This document shows positions 44,662-53,320 of a stretch of 64,000 nucleotides of DNA, one piece after another (within the stretch, counting starts at the first letter, position 1; the number at the start of each line of letters is the position of its first letter). Origin of the DNA: Bacillus sp. SA1-12 (GTDB lineage Bacteria; Bacillota; Bacilli; Bacillales; Bacillaceae). The translations under genes and the position numbers were made by a program. The stretch spans positions 124,001 to 188,000 of the forward strand of contig NZ_LATZ01000128.1 in assembly GCF_000981385.1 (NCBI RefSeq), written 5' to 3'. The notes below the pieces were generated by a model that was not told where the DNA came from, ran no database searches, and saw only the letters and a program-made list of their open reading frames with translations.

Positions 44662-46854
44662 TTATTTGTCTACTTTAAATCCTTTTAACAGATCAGCAAA
44701 TGCATTGTTCAAAGGTTCTGCTTCTTTTTCCTGCTGTTTTAAATATCTTTGTACACTGCGCTTATCCACTTTTCCACCAGATTCTTTTTTACGTCTTTCT
44801 TCAAAAGCAGATAATTTTTCACGATATCCGCATTTACATGTGAAGATTTGGCCTTTCCCTTCACCACGGAGTTCCATTTTCTTTTTACATTGAGGGCAGC
44901 GTGCGTTCGTTAAGCGTGCTACGTTCTTTCTATGACCGCATTCACGATCTTGGCAGACAAGCATTTTTCCTTTCTTACCGTTTACTTCTAACATTGGTTT
45001 GCCGCAATCTGGGCAAGACTTTGTTGAAATATTGTCGTGTTTATATTTTTTAGCGCTGGCTTTAATTTCTGCAACAATTTCCTTTGTATGTTCTTTCATT
45101 TCATTAATAAACACACTTTTTTTCAGTTTCCCTTTAGCAATTAGTTCAAGCTTTTGTTCCCATTCAGCAGTGGTTGCTGGAGATTTTAATTCTTCTGGAA
45201 CTAAATCTAGAAGCTGACGTCCTTTAGAAGTGATATAGATTTCCTTACCGCCACGTTTTTCAATTAGAAATGAATTAAATAATTTATCAATGATATCGGC
45301 TCGAGTTGCCACTGTACCAAGTCCACCAGTTGACTTTAAAGTGTCTGCAAGCTTTTTATCGTTTGTCTTCATATACTTTGTAGGATTTTCCATTGCAGAA
45401 AGTAATGTTGCCTCTGTAAAGCGTGAAGGTGGTTTTGTTTGACCTGATGTTTGAACCATCAATTTTGTTTGTAAAACATTCCCTTTTTCAACGTTGGGTA
45501 GTAACTGCTCTTTTACATCATCTGTTGATTCTTCATCATCATAACGATTTTGGTATACTTCTTTCCAGCCCGCATTAATCACTGATTTTCCTTTGGCAAT
45601 AAATTTTTCATCACCAATTGCTGCATAAACTGTTAATTGTTCATATTCAAAAGCAGGGAATAATACCGCTAAGAAGCGTTTTACGACAAGATCATAAATT
45701 TTTCGTTCTTTATCTGTAAATGCTGAGAAATTCACATAACCTTCTGTTGGAATGATGGCATGGTGATCACTTACCTTACTATCGTCAACAAATGCTTTTG
45801 TTGCTTTAATTGGTTTTTTCAAAACTTTATTGGCAAGAGGACGATATTCCCCAACACTGCACGCTTTTAAACGCTCTGGTAGTGTACTAACAATGTCTGA
45901 AGATAAATAACGTGAGTCAGTACGAGGATAAGTTAATACTTTATGTTGCTCGTACAATTTTTGCATGATATTTAGTGTTTCTTTAGCTGAATAACCAAAA
46001 ATTTTATTCGCATCACGTTGTAATTCTGTTAAATCATATAAAGCCGGTGCGAATGTTTTCTTTGCTTTACGGTCAATTGCTATAACAGTCGCATTTTTAC
46101 GCCCAAGTGATGTAATGATTGCATCTATTTTTTCCTTATTAAAGCTGCGAGAATTACCTTTTGCATCTTGCCAAGTTAATGTAAGTTCATCTGTTTGAAC
46201 TTCAATCCCGTAATATGTTTGAGGTTTAAAGTTTTTGATTTCTTCTTCGCGTGCTGCAACCATGGCCACTGTAGGGGTCTGAACACGTCCACAATTTAAT
46301 TGAGCATTAAATTTCGTTGTTAATGCACGTGTTGCGTTTAAACCGATATACCAGTCCGCCTCAGAACGTGCTACGGCTGATGCATATAAGTTTTCATAAG
46401 CTTTACCAGGTTTTAAGTTATTGAATCCATCTTTTATAGCCTTATCTGTTACAGAGGAAATCCACAAACGTTTGATTGGTTTATGAACTCTTGCTTTATC
46501 AATAATCCATCGAGCAACTAATTCTCCTTCTCGCCCTGCATCAGTTGCGACAATTATTTCATTTACATCATTGCGAGTTAACTGTGCTTTTACAGTATTA
46601 AACTGTTTTCCTGTTTGCTTCATAACAACTAATTTCAAGTTTTCTGGAAGCATAGGTAGATCTTCTAAATTCCATGTTTTATATTTATTATCATATACTT
46701 CTGGATCTGCTAAAGTGACTAAGTGTCCAAGCGCCCAGGTTACGATATAGTTAGTGCCTTCTAAAAAACCATTTCCTTGCTTTGTACACTTCAATACATT
46801 TGCAATATCACGTGCCACAGAGGGTTTCTCAGCGATTACTACACTTTTTGCCAT
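44662..46854 (-). CDS. topB: DNA topoisomerase III
   Basis: A 730-residue type IA topoisomerase. Toprim domain at the N-terminus (VIAEKPSVARDIA, ATDAGREGELVARW), active-site Tyr at about 309 in LTYPRTDSRYL, then a C-terminal extension with two Cys4-type zinc ribbons (CPDCGKPM...CQDRECGH and CPQCKKKM...CKCGY, about 620-690). Chromosomal in Bacillus. Its upstream spacer carries a 21-bp phased repeat. Confidence 0.95.
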   Translation of the reverse strand: MAKSVVIAEKPSVARDIANVLKCTKQGNGFLEGTNYIVTWALGHLVTLADPEVYDNKYKTWNLEDLPMLPENLKLVVMKQTGKQFNTVKAQLTRNDVNEIIVATDAGREGELVARWIIDKARVHKPIKRLWISSVTDKAIKDGFNNLKPGKAYENLYASAVARSEADWYIGLNATRALTTKFNAQLNCGRVQTPTVAMVAAREEEIKNFKPQTYYGIEVQTDELTLTWQDAKGNSRSFNKEKIDAIITSLGRKNATVIAIDRKAKKTFAPALYDLTELQRDANKIFGYSAKETLNIMQKLYEQHKVLTYPRTDSRYLSSDIVSTLPERLKACSVGEYRPLANKVLKKPIKATKAFVDDSKVSDHHAIIPTEGYVNFSAFTDKERKIYDLVVKRFLAVLFPAFEYEQLTVYAAIGDEKFIAKGKSVINAGWKEVYQNRYDDEESTDDVKEQLLPNVEKGNVLQTKLMVQTSGQTKPPSRFTEATLLSAMENPTKYMKTNDKKLADTLKSTGGLGTVATRADIIDKLFNSFLIEKRGGKEIYITSKGRQLLDLVPEELKSPATTAEWEQKLELIAKGKLKKSVFINEMKEHTKEIVAEIKASAKKYKHDNISTKSCPDCGKPMLEVNGKKGKMLVCQDRECGHRKNVARLTNARCPQCKKKMELRGEGKGQIFTCKCGYREKLSAFEERRKKESGGKVDKRSVQRYLKQQEKEAEPLNNAFADLLKGFKVDK

Positions 46855-46965
46855 TTGTTCGAACTCCTTTACTGACTATGTACCGTCTAATATATCATAG
46901 TTTTAATATAGAGTTTAAAGATATGTTATTTCGACTTCAGGAATTTTGAAATCTCTCAGATTTTG

Positions 46966-47091
46966 TCGAATGCTAGAAAAAATCGAAAAGTTGCTAAAAT
47001 CTCTTTAAGAAATGCTAGAATACTTTTCAAAGTTACAAAAATAACCTGGAAAGTTGCAAGATTATTTATCAAAGTTGCAAAATATATCTAA
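46966..47091. repeat. 21-bp phased tandem repeat upstream of topB
   Basis: Six units start at 46966, 46987, 47008, 47029, 47050 and 47071, exactly 21 bp apart. The core is AAAGTTGCAA (exact at 47050 and 47071; one change at 47029 and 46987; weaker in the first and third). The units span two helical turns each, so the cores lie on one DNA face. The top strand is also open in seven-codon steps (ending TAA at 47089), but no start is usable. Confidence 0.75.
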
Positions 47092-47143
47092 ATATGCATG
47101 AACGAATGCAGAATTGATATCAGTTTATGCGGATATTAATTCA

Positions 47144-47185
47144 TGAAAAAAGAACCTGGCTCAAAATATGAGCCAGGTTCTTTCA
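47144..47185 (-). terminator. Terminator of the small membrane protein gene
   Basis: AAAGAACCTGGCTC/GAGCCAGGTTCTTT arms with a 7-nt loop. Leftwards it is followed by TTTTTT. Confidence 0.85.
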
Positions 47186-47194
47186 TTTAAAGGA

Positions 47195-47467
47195 TTATAG
47201 TACACTTTTCGGTTTTTTTAACATATTAAAGAACGGAACAACAAATAAATGGAAGATCGTCATGTGTGCAATTACCACATTGGCGAAAAATGATAAACCG
47301 AACAGGATATGTCCTGTCATTCCTAAATCAAATGACAGATATGAAATAAACACGATCCACATGCAGATCACAACCGGGATATGGCAAATGGCTAACTTTC
47401 TATTTTCTTTCCATAAAAACAGTGGAGTTGAACTTGAAATTAATAGATAGGCGAAAAATACATCCAT
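47195..47467 (-). CDS. Small integral membrane protein (90 aa), function unknown
   Basis: Three hydrophobic segments (about 1-18, 28-47, 52-78) with a His-containing HMTIFHLFVVPFF stretch and a basic C-terminus (NMLKKPKSVL). AAAGGAG precedes the ATG. It has its own terminator and no operon partner. I do not recognise the family. Confidence 0.65.
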   Translation of the reverse strand: MDVFFAYLLISSSTPLFLWKENRKLAICHIPVVICMWIVFISYLSFDLGMTGHILFGLSFFANVVIAHMTIFHLFVVPFFNMLKKPKSVL

Positions 47468-47647
47468 AATAAGCAGCTCCTTTATATTTAGAATGCGCTT
47501 TCATATTTGTGTCGAAAAAAAGTACGTTTTGTGAACGTTTTGTTACACTTACTATATCACATGTTGACAAAATTAAAAAGTATAAATTACCCAATTGTTA
47601 AAAAACGAATGAAGAAGGTAAGAATTTGGTATGTTAAGCAATAAATA

Positions 47648-47676
47648 TTGATGTTTAAAAGGGTTTGCAGTATAAG
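47648..47676 (+). promoter_or_regulatory. Promoter of niaP
   Basis: TTGATG, a 17-bp spacer and TATAAG, with the start of transcription near 47683. Confidence 0.65.
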
Positions 47677-47694
47677 TAATAGGGAGAGCTTTTC

Positions 47695-47704
47695 TGTCAA
47701 GACA
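47695..47704. promoter_or_regulatory. Candidate NiaR-type operator
   Basis: TGTCAAGACA is a palindrome of TGTC/GACA halves, about 12 bp after the inferred niaP start, with a further GACA at 47713-47716. Such a position suits a niacin-responsive repressor. Confidence 0.4.
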
Positions 47705-47742
47705 CCATTAAAGACAGGTTGGAAAAGAGAAAGGTGGTTTAA

Positions 47743-48948
47743 ATGAAAACCAAAGAAATATCCAGAAAAAAATTACTTAGTATTGCAGGCTTAGCCTGGA
47801 TGTTTGATGCCATGGACGTGGGAATCCTCTCGTTTATCATTGCTGCATTAAAAATTGAATGGAATTTATCCGCTTCTCAAATGGGTTGGATTGGCAGTGT
47901 CAATTCTATTGGGATGGCAGTGGGGGCTTTGGTATTTGGAATCATGGCAGACCGGATCGGAAGAAAAAATGTATTTATCATCACCCTGCTCCTATTTTCA
48001 GTTGGCAGCGGTTTATCGGCTTTTGTGACCTCATTAGCATTATTTCTTATTTTACGATTTTTTATTGGAATGGGGTTAGGGGGAGAGCTTCCGGTTGCCT
48101 CAACACTCGTTTCTGAAAGTGTGCCAGCTCATGAACGAGGAAAGGTCGTTGTGTTATTAGAAAGCTTTTGGGCAGGCGGCTGGCTAATTGCTGCGCTCAT
48201 TTCCTATTTTGTTATTCCGAGTTATGGATGGCAAATAGCCTTATTGTTAAGTGCAATACCAGCTTTTTATGCGATTTATTTACGCTTGAAACTTCCAGAT
48301 TCTCCGCGCTTTCAAGCGATTAATGTATCAAAGCAAAAGGAATCTTCATTCCGAAAAATCGCAAAGGTTTGGACAAAGCCTTATGTAAAGCAAACAACCA
48401 TGCTTTGGATTTTATGGTTTGCTGTCGTTTTCTCTTATTATGGAATGTTTCTTTGGCTGCCGAGTGTAATGGTGTTAAAGGGATTTAGTTTAATTAAAAG
48501 CTTCCAATATGTCTTGATTATGACACTTGCCCAGTTGCCGGGATATTTTGCTGCAGCTTATTTAATTGAACGGACTGGTCGTAAATTTGTGTTAATCACC
48601 TTTTTAATGGGAACAGCTGCTAGTGCATATTTCTTCGGAAATGCTGATACTCTTCCTTTATTGCTTACTTCAGGAATCTTTTTATCCTTTTTTAACTTGG
48701 GTGCATGGGGAGCGCTTTATGCATACACACCTGAGCACTACCCGACAGAGGTTCGCGGGACAGGCACCGGCTTAGCTGCTTCATTCGGAAGGGTCGGAGG
48801 TATATTAGGACCTTTGCTGGTAGGCTATTTAGTGGCGGCAGATGTTCAAATTCAGACAATTTTCATTATATTTGCGGTTTCGATTGTCATCGGTGCATTG
48901 GCTGTTCTCTTATTAGGTGAAGAGACGAAACAAAAAGAGCTTGTTTAA
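47743..48948 (+). CDS. niaP: Niacin permease, MFS
   Basis: A 401-residue MFS protein with 12 membrane segments, closely similar in pattern to B. subtilis NiaP (YceI): WMFDAMDVGILSFIIAALKI, WIGSVNSIGMA, GGELPVASTLVSE, FSYYGMFLWLPSVM, LAQLPGYF. The MFS loop motif is GIMADRIGRKN. It imports nicotinate/nicotinamide for NAD salvage. AAAGGTGG precedes the ATG. Monocistronic with a terminator. Confidence 0.86.
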   Translation: MKTKEISRKKLLSIAGLAWMFDAMDVGILSFIIAALKIEWNLSASQMGWIGSVNSIGMAVGALVFGIMADRIGRKNVFIITLLLFSVGSGLSAFVTSLALFLILRFFIGMGLGGELPVASTLVSESVPAHERGKVVVLLESFWAGGWLIAALISYFVIPSYGWQIALLLSAIPAFYAIYLRLKLPDSPRFQAINVSKQKESSFRKIAKVWTKPYVKQTTMLWILWFAVVFSYYGMFLWLPSVMVLKGFSLIKSFQYVLIMTLAQLPGYFAAAYLIERTGRKFVLITFLMGTAASAYFFGNADTLPLLLTSGIFLSFFNLGAWGALYAYTPEHYPTEVRGTGTGLAASFGRVGGILGPLLVGYLVAADVQIQTIFIIFAVSIVIGALAVLLLGEETKQKELV

Positions 48949-48965
48949 TGTAAGAAATTCTTTGC

Positions 48966-48997
48966 AGAGATTAGTTTTGAACTAGTCTCTATTTTTT
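48966..48997 (+). terminator. Terminator of niaP
   Basis: AGAGATTAGTT/AACTAGTCTCT hairpin (one wobble pair) with a TTTTTT tail. Confidence 0.82.
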
Positions 48998-49006
48998 ATT
49001 ATTGAA

Positions 49007-49034
49007 CTGTGGGAAAGCGCTTCGACCTCCAGCT
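49007..49034 (+). repeat. Truncated copy of a Bacillaceae intergenic repeat
   Basis: Matches the left end of the repeat at 62426-62453 at 23 of 28 positions. Its last 16 bases also recur exactly inside nfrA (49216-49231). Confidence 0.55.
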
Positions 49035-49107
49035 ATGTCTCTCCAAATCATTTAAAATGCTGAAACTGGTCAAAAGCGGTATTCTATAATAAAAAGGAGG
49101 GTTTATA

Positions 49108-49857
49108 GTGAATCAAGTCATTGAAACCATACTGGCTCATCGTTCGATTAGAAAATTTGAGGACAAAGCTTTAACTGAAGAACAAATTAAAACAATTGTA
49201 CAAAGTTCCCAGGCAGCTTCGACCTCCAGCTTTGTACAAGCATTTTCAATTATCGGTGTTAAGGATCAGCAGAAGAAGACCAAATTGGCTGAACTCGCGG
49301 GAGGTCAGGCCTATGTTGCTGAAAACGGCCATTTTTTTGTGTTTTGTGCCGATCTTTACCGTCATCAGCTAATCGCCGAAATGTACAAACAAGATTCAGA
49401 TCAGGTGTTAGAAAGCACAGAAAAATTTATGGTTGCTGTGATAGATGCAGCATTAGCCGCACAAAATGCAGTCCTTGCGGCTGAGTCAATGGGACTTGGT
49501 GCTGTTTATATCGGAGGCTTGAGAAATAACCTGGAAGAGGTTTGTAAGGTGTTAAAAACGCCGGCCCGTGTTGTGCCGCTCTTTGGAATTGCAGTCGGAT
49601 ATCCGCTGGCCAAGCCTGATCAAAAGCAACGTTTACCTTATGAACATGTTTATCATGAAGACGAATATGAGCAAAATCAAGAAACATATATAGCACAGCT
49701 TAAACAATATGATCAAGATATCTCCAGCTATTATGAAAAGCGGACAAGTGGGAAAAGAAACGATACGTGGACAGGTCAAATGGCAGGTTTATTGTCAAAA
49801 CCAACGAGAATGTATATGAAAGAGTTTATTGAGAGCAAGGGATTTAATAAACGGTAG
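49108..49857 (+). CDS. nfrA: NADPH-dependent FMN oxidoreductase (nitroreductase family)
   Basis: A 249-residue protein of the nitroreductase fold. N-terminal FMN site HRSIRKFEDKALTEEQ, mid SMGLGAVYIGGLRN and C-terminal FGIAVGYP fit NfrA. In B. subtilis NfrA1 reduces nitrofurans, flavins and other acceptors during stress. GTG start with AAGGAGG upstream. Confidence 0.9.
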   Translation: MNQVIETILAHRSIRKFEDKALTEEQIKTIVQSSQAASTSSFVQAFSIIGVKDQQKKTKLAELAGGQAYVAENGHFFVFCADLYRHQLIAEMYKQDSDQVLESTEKFMVAVIDAALAAQNAVLAAESMGLGAVYIGGLRNNLEEVCKVLKTPARVVPLFGIAVGYPLAKPDQKQRLPYEHVYHEDEYEQNQETYIAQLKQYDQDISSYYEKRTSGKRNDTWTGQMAGLLSKPTRMYMKEFIESKGFNKR

Positions 49858-49865
49858 GATAGGGA

Positions 49866-49897
49866 AGGGGTGACTCGTGGTGGGTTACCTCTTTTTT
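49866..49897 (+). terminator. Terminator after nfrA
   Basis: GGGGTGAC/GTTACCTC imperfect hairpin followed by TTTTTT. Confidence 0.6.
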
Positions 49898-49962
49898 ATG
49901 GGATTAACTATTTTACAAATATAGTATAATTGGTAAAAAAGGACAAATTTGGGGGTGGAAGG

Positions 49963-50832
49963 GTGAAAAAGGCAGCGGGGATTTTTCTGCAATTTTTAGC
50001 AGCATGCATCGGAATTATTGTCATTGGTGCACTGCCATCATTATTTATTGCAACAAACACTGGAGAAGGTCATTTTTATCTATTAGTCGAAACGATCGGG
50101 AAAATCATCTACAGTCTTCTGCATTTTAATCAAATGACATTTATCATAAATGGTGAAGAATATAAAGTGTATCCATTTATTATAGATGGTGCTTTTTATT
50201 CATTAACACTCATTTTTTCTGCCTTATTTTTAGCTTATATCACAGCTGTTTTCTTAACAATCGGTACCATGCAGTGTCCAAAATGGCTTAGGGACAAAAT
50301 AAAAATGGTGATTTATTTTTTCGAGTCATTGCCAGATATTCTGGTTGTTCTTCTGCTGCAATTGTTCGTGATTATCCTTTTTAAAAAGACTGATGTGCTG
50401 TTAATGAAGGTAGTGACAGTTGGTGATTCGCGAGCATATGGTTTGCCGATCATCTGTTTAGCCATCCTGCCTGCTATTCAGCTTTTCAGAATCACGCTTC
50501 ATTTATATGAAGAGGAGCTGGACAAGGATTATGTTTTACTTGGAAGAGCAAAGGGATTAACACATACATTTATTTTAATCATCCATATTTTGCGCAATAC
50601 GATGATCTCTTTATTTTTCCGTATGAAAGAAACAATCTGGTTTATGCTTTCTTCATTAGTGGTTGTCGAGCTTTTATTTGGGATTTTTGGCATCACTCAT
50701 TATTTAACAACTTATATGATCCCTGAAATCTTTACCTTTCTTCTTCTGTTTATATTTGTTCCGATTTTTCTTTTTTACCACCTTGTTAAATGGATTCTAG
50801 AAAAGACGATTAAAGGAGGCGAGACTATTTGA
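49963..50832 (+). CDS. ABC permease subunit, OppB/DppB type (orphan operon)
   Basis: About 289 residues with six membrane segments and a good EAA-loop motif (KDYVLLGRAKGLTHTFILII) in the cytoplasmic loop. It belongs to the oligopeptide/dipeptide/nickel permease fold. The GTG at 49963 has GGAAGGG upstream; the longer frame from 49930 lacks one. The partner permease follows directly; no ATPase or binding-protein gene lies in the operon, which is unusual. Confidence 0.82.
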   Translation: MKKAAGIFLQFLAACIGIIVIGALPSLFIATNTGEGHFYLLVETIGKIIYSLLHFNQMTFIINGEEYKVYPFIIDGAFYSLTLIFSALFLAYITAVFLTIGTMQCPKWLRDKIKMVIYFFESLPDILVVLLLQLFVIILFKKTDVLLMKVVTVGDSRAYGLPIICLAILPAIQLFRITLHLYEEELDKDYVLLGRAKGLTHTFILIIHILRNTMISLFFRMKETIWFMLSSLVVVELLFGIFGITHYLTTYMIPEIFTFLLLFIFVPIFLFYHLVKWILEKTIKGGETI

Positions 50833-51854
50833 TGATCAAGTTATTTAAACAACCGCTTTTTTTAATTGGCTTTATCTTTATTACAGGACTGCTTTGCACC
50901 AGTTTCATTTATTCAGAGGTTGTTGATCATAAGGTGCGCCAAATTTACCATATCTTTGGTGAAAACAATGAATTGATTGATTCTTCTCCAATTGCACCTA
51001 GATTAGAGGCGCCACTTGGAACAGACAGGCTTGGCTTTGATATGTTAAGCAAGGTGCTAATAGGTGCGAAATTTACGATCATCGCGGCATTTGTTATTGC
51101 GGCACTTCGAATGGTCATTTCAATACCACTGGGTCTAATACTAGGGTCATATTTTTCAAAAATACGGAGGTATGTAAATAGCTTCGTTGATGCCTTTCAT
51201 TTTATACCATTGACGATCATTGCGATCTATTTATTAGGTCCTGTGCTAGTTCAATTTCCAGGAATGAATACATACACGCTTTTTGAGCGAATGGTTATTG
51301 AAGTGGTGGTGTTAATCTTATTAACTGTGCCGATCCTGACGGTGTTAATCGGAAATGAAACAAGTGAATTATTTAAAGCTGAATTTGTTTTAAGTGCAAA
51401 AACATTAGGAGGCAGTAAGCCCCATATCATCGTAAAACATATCCTTCCCATCTTGAAGGAGCGATTTTTTATCCTTTTTGGCCAGCAATTCGTACAAACC
51501 TTGCTTGTTATGGCACATCTTGGCTTGTTCAATCTTTATTTTGGCGGAACATTAATGTCTAACCCCGGGGCCGTTCAGGGTGATCCTCCGCAATCCATAA
51601 CAAATGAATGGTCTGGCTTGATTGGAGGGACAAAGGAATTTCTGCAATGGGCTCCTTGGATTCCATTTACGCCAATTGTCTGTTTTGCCCTAACGATTCT
51701 CGCAGTTACGTTTATGGTCGAAGGATATTCAAGAGTATCGACAGGAAGATCCGCCTATAGGAAAAGGAAGGTCAGTGAGGCTAAGAAACAAAGGAATCAT
51801 CAGGTAGAAGCTGATTTTTCTCTTCTTAAAAAAACGGAGGGATCAAGTCATTGA
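50832..51854 (+). CDS. ABC permease subunit, OppC/DppC type (orphan operon)
   Basis: About 340 residues, with an N-terminal segment, the LGTDRLGFDMLSKVLIGAK motif typical of OppC/DppC proteins, then five membrane segments. An EAA-like loop (TSELFKAEFVLSAKTLGG) is present but shorter in consensus. AAAGGAGG lies 11 nt before the ATG at 50832, which shares a base with the previous stop. The last 25 residues are very basic. It pairs with the upstream permease. Confidence 0.82.
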   Translation: MIKLFKQPLFLIGFIFITGLLCTSFIYSEVVDHKVRQIYHIFGENNELIDSSPIAPRLEAPLGTDRLGFDMLSKVLIGAKFTIIAAFVIAALRMVISIPLGLILGSYFSKIRRYVNSFVDAFHFIPLTIIAIYLLGPVLVQFPGMNTYTLFERMVIEVVVLILLTVPILTVLIGNETSELFKAEFVLSAKTLGGSKPHIIVKHILPILKERFFILFGQQFVQTLLVMAHLGLFNLYFGGTLMSNPGAVQGDPPQSITNEWSGLIGGTKEFLQWAPWIPFTPIVCFALTILAVTFMVEGYSRVSTGRSAYRKRKVSEAKKQRNHQVEADFSLLKKTEGSSH

Positions 51855-53161
51855 AGCGAAATCAAGTACTTACGCTCATTATGATCATAAGCGGCATCCT
51901 TTTGGTTACATCTATCCTTTATAGTGTCTTTCGTGAACGGGACCCTTATAAATGCTATACAGGGTTAGGCAGCGAGATCGCTGTTTCTCCTGAGGATGAT
52001 AAGCTGGCATTTTCTTATTTCCTTGATGGAAAAGAAGCTATTTATACAGTAAATCCAGATGGAACTGAATGGATGGAGGTAAGTAAAGGGAGTGAGAAGA
52101 GAGTTCATACACCGCGCTATTCCTTTGATGGAAGGAAGCTTGCTTATTTAACGGAAAATAAGGATGGAATTCAATCGTTGATGATCATGAATGCAGATGG
52201 AAGTGGCGCAAAGCGGTTGTCGGATAAAAAGCTGCATGTGTCTGATGCGTTTTTTTCTCCAAAAGGAGATATGCTGTATTTCATTGCCATGCCTGCTGAG
52301 GACTTTCAAAAGGCAAAGGGAGAAACGAAGGAAGGATATGACCTTTATGAAGTATCAATTCCCAATGGTCAACAAAAACAATTGACAGATAAAGACCATT
52401 TTACAATGACCGATCTTTCCGTTTCCCAAGATGGGGCAGAGCTTTATTACAGTTTGTTTGATGGGAACAGGCAACAGCTTTATGTTTATTCACTTGATGA
52501 AAAAACTGAATCTTTAGCAAAGGAAGCTGCCGAACTAAAAGGGGATTTGTATTCAACAGTTTTTTCTGATGATAGAAAGCAACTTGCGTATACAACCGTT
52601 ACGGAAGAATCAAAGGAAAGCTCCTTATTTGAATACGAATTATTTGTAAAAGATACAGAAACAGATGATATTAAGAGGCTGACAAATTTACACGGAAATA
52701 TTCAATCACCAGTGTTTTTTCAACATGGGGAAAAAATTGCGTTTCTTCATTACTCAAACTGGCCAAAGGAACCGGCGACATTTCAGCTTATGACAGTAGC
52801 AGTAAATGGGGAAGAAGAACCTATAGAAATAGACCTAAATCTGCCAGCCTCAACAGAAAATCATTTTGTAATGAAAACAATGGACTTCTTATTTAGTGAT
52901 CTAGCTATCGCTGTCTATTACGTTCTTCTGCTGGGAGCATGTACTGTATATTTGCACCGTCACTCAGGGAAAGTTTTCATGCCTTCGTATCTAAGTCTTA
53001 GCTTGGCCATCTTGATTTTTATAAGCAGCTTTGTTGTAGCAGCCATCACAAATCCATGGTATGGCATTGGCCTCAGCATGATCGCTTGCTGCGTATTCTT
53101 TTGCTCACTTCTTCTGTTTTTATTTGCGCTTCTCGTAAAGAAATATGGAAAAACAACATAA
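51851..53161 (+). CDS. Membrane-anchored TolB/PD40-like beta-propeller protein
   Basis: A 436-residue protein. An N-terminal membrane segment (about 7-27) is followed by an extracellular domain (about 35-340) of repeated propeller blades (SPEDDKLAFSYF, SFDGRKLAYLTE, SPKGDMLYFIA, SQDGAELYYSLF, SDDRKQLAYTTV), then three C-terminal membrane segments (about 352-430). The TTG start has GGAGGG upstream and overlaps the previous gene by 4 bp, so it is tightly coupled to the two permeases. It may replace a binding protein as the extracellular partner. Function unknown. Confidence 0.75.
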   Translation: MKRNQVLTLIMIISGILLVTSILYSVFRERDPYKCYTGLGSEIAVSPEDDKLAFSYFLDGKEAIYTVNPDGTEWMEVSKGSEKRVHTPRYSFDGRKLAYLTENKDGIQSLMIMNADGSGAKRLSDKKLHVSDAFFSPKGDMLYFIAMPAEDFQKAKGETKEGYDLYEVSIPNGQQKQLTDKDHFTMTDLSVSQDGAELYYSLFDGNRQQLYVYSLDEKTESLAKEAAELKGDLYSTVFSDDRKQLAYTTVTEESKESSLFEYELFVKDTETDDIKRLTNLHGNIQSPVFFQHGEKIAFLHYSNWPKEPATFQLMTVAVNGEEEPIEIDLNLPASTENHFVMKTMDFLFSDLAIAVYYVLLLGACTVYLHRHSGKVFMPSYLSLSLAILIFISSFVVAAITNPWYGIGLSMIACCVFFCSLLLFLFALLVKKYGKTT

Positions 53162-53320
53162 AAGACCTGCTTGTTATAGATTGGCTCTTTGCAATTGGGA
53201 GAGTTATTCAATCGAGTAAAAAGAGATGTAATTCGCAAGAGTGTGGTTCAATAAATGGTAATGCGTCCAAGCTGCAGTGGAATAGGATAAATTTAGGAGA
53301 AAAATTAGGGAGGGCAAAAC

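Noticed and set aside
46909-47091. Open frame of about 60 codons with heptad repeats through the 21-bp array
   Set aside because: It starts right after a stop, has no ATG and no ribosome site; the heptad pattern follows from the 21-bp period.
49007-49030. Possible cre site GGAAAGCGCTTCGA before nfrA
   Set aside because: It has about four mismatches to cre and is better explained as part of a Bacillaceae repeat copy.
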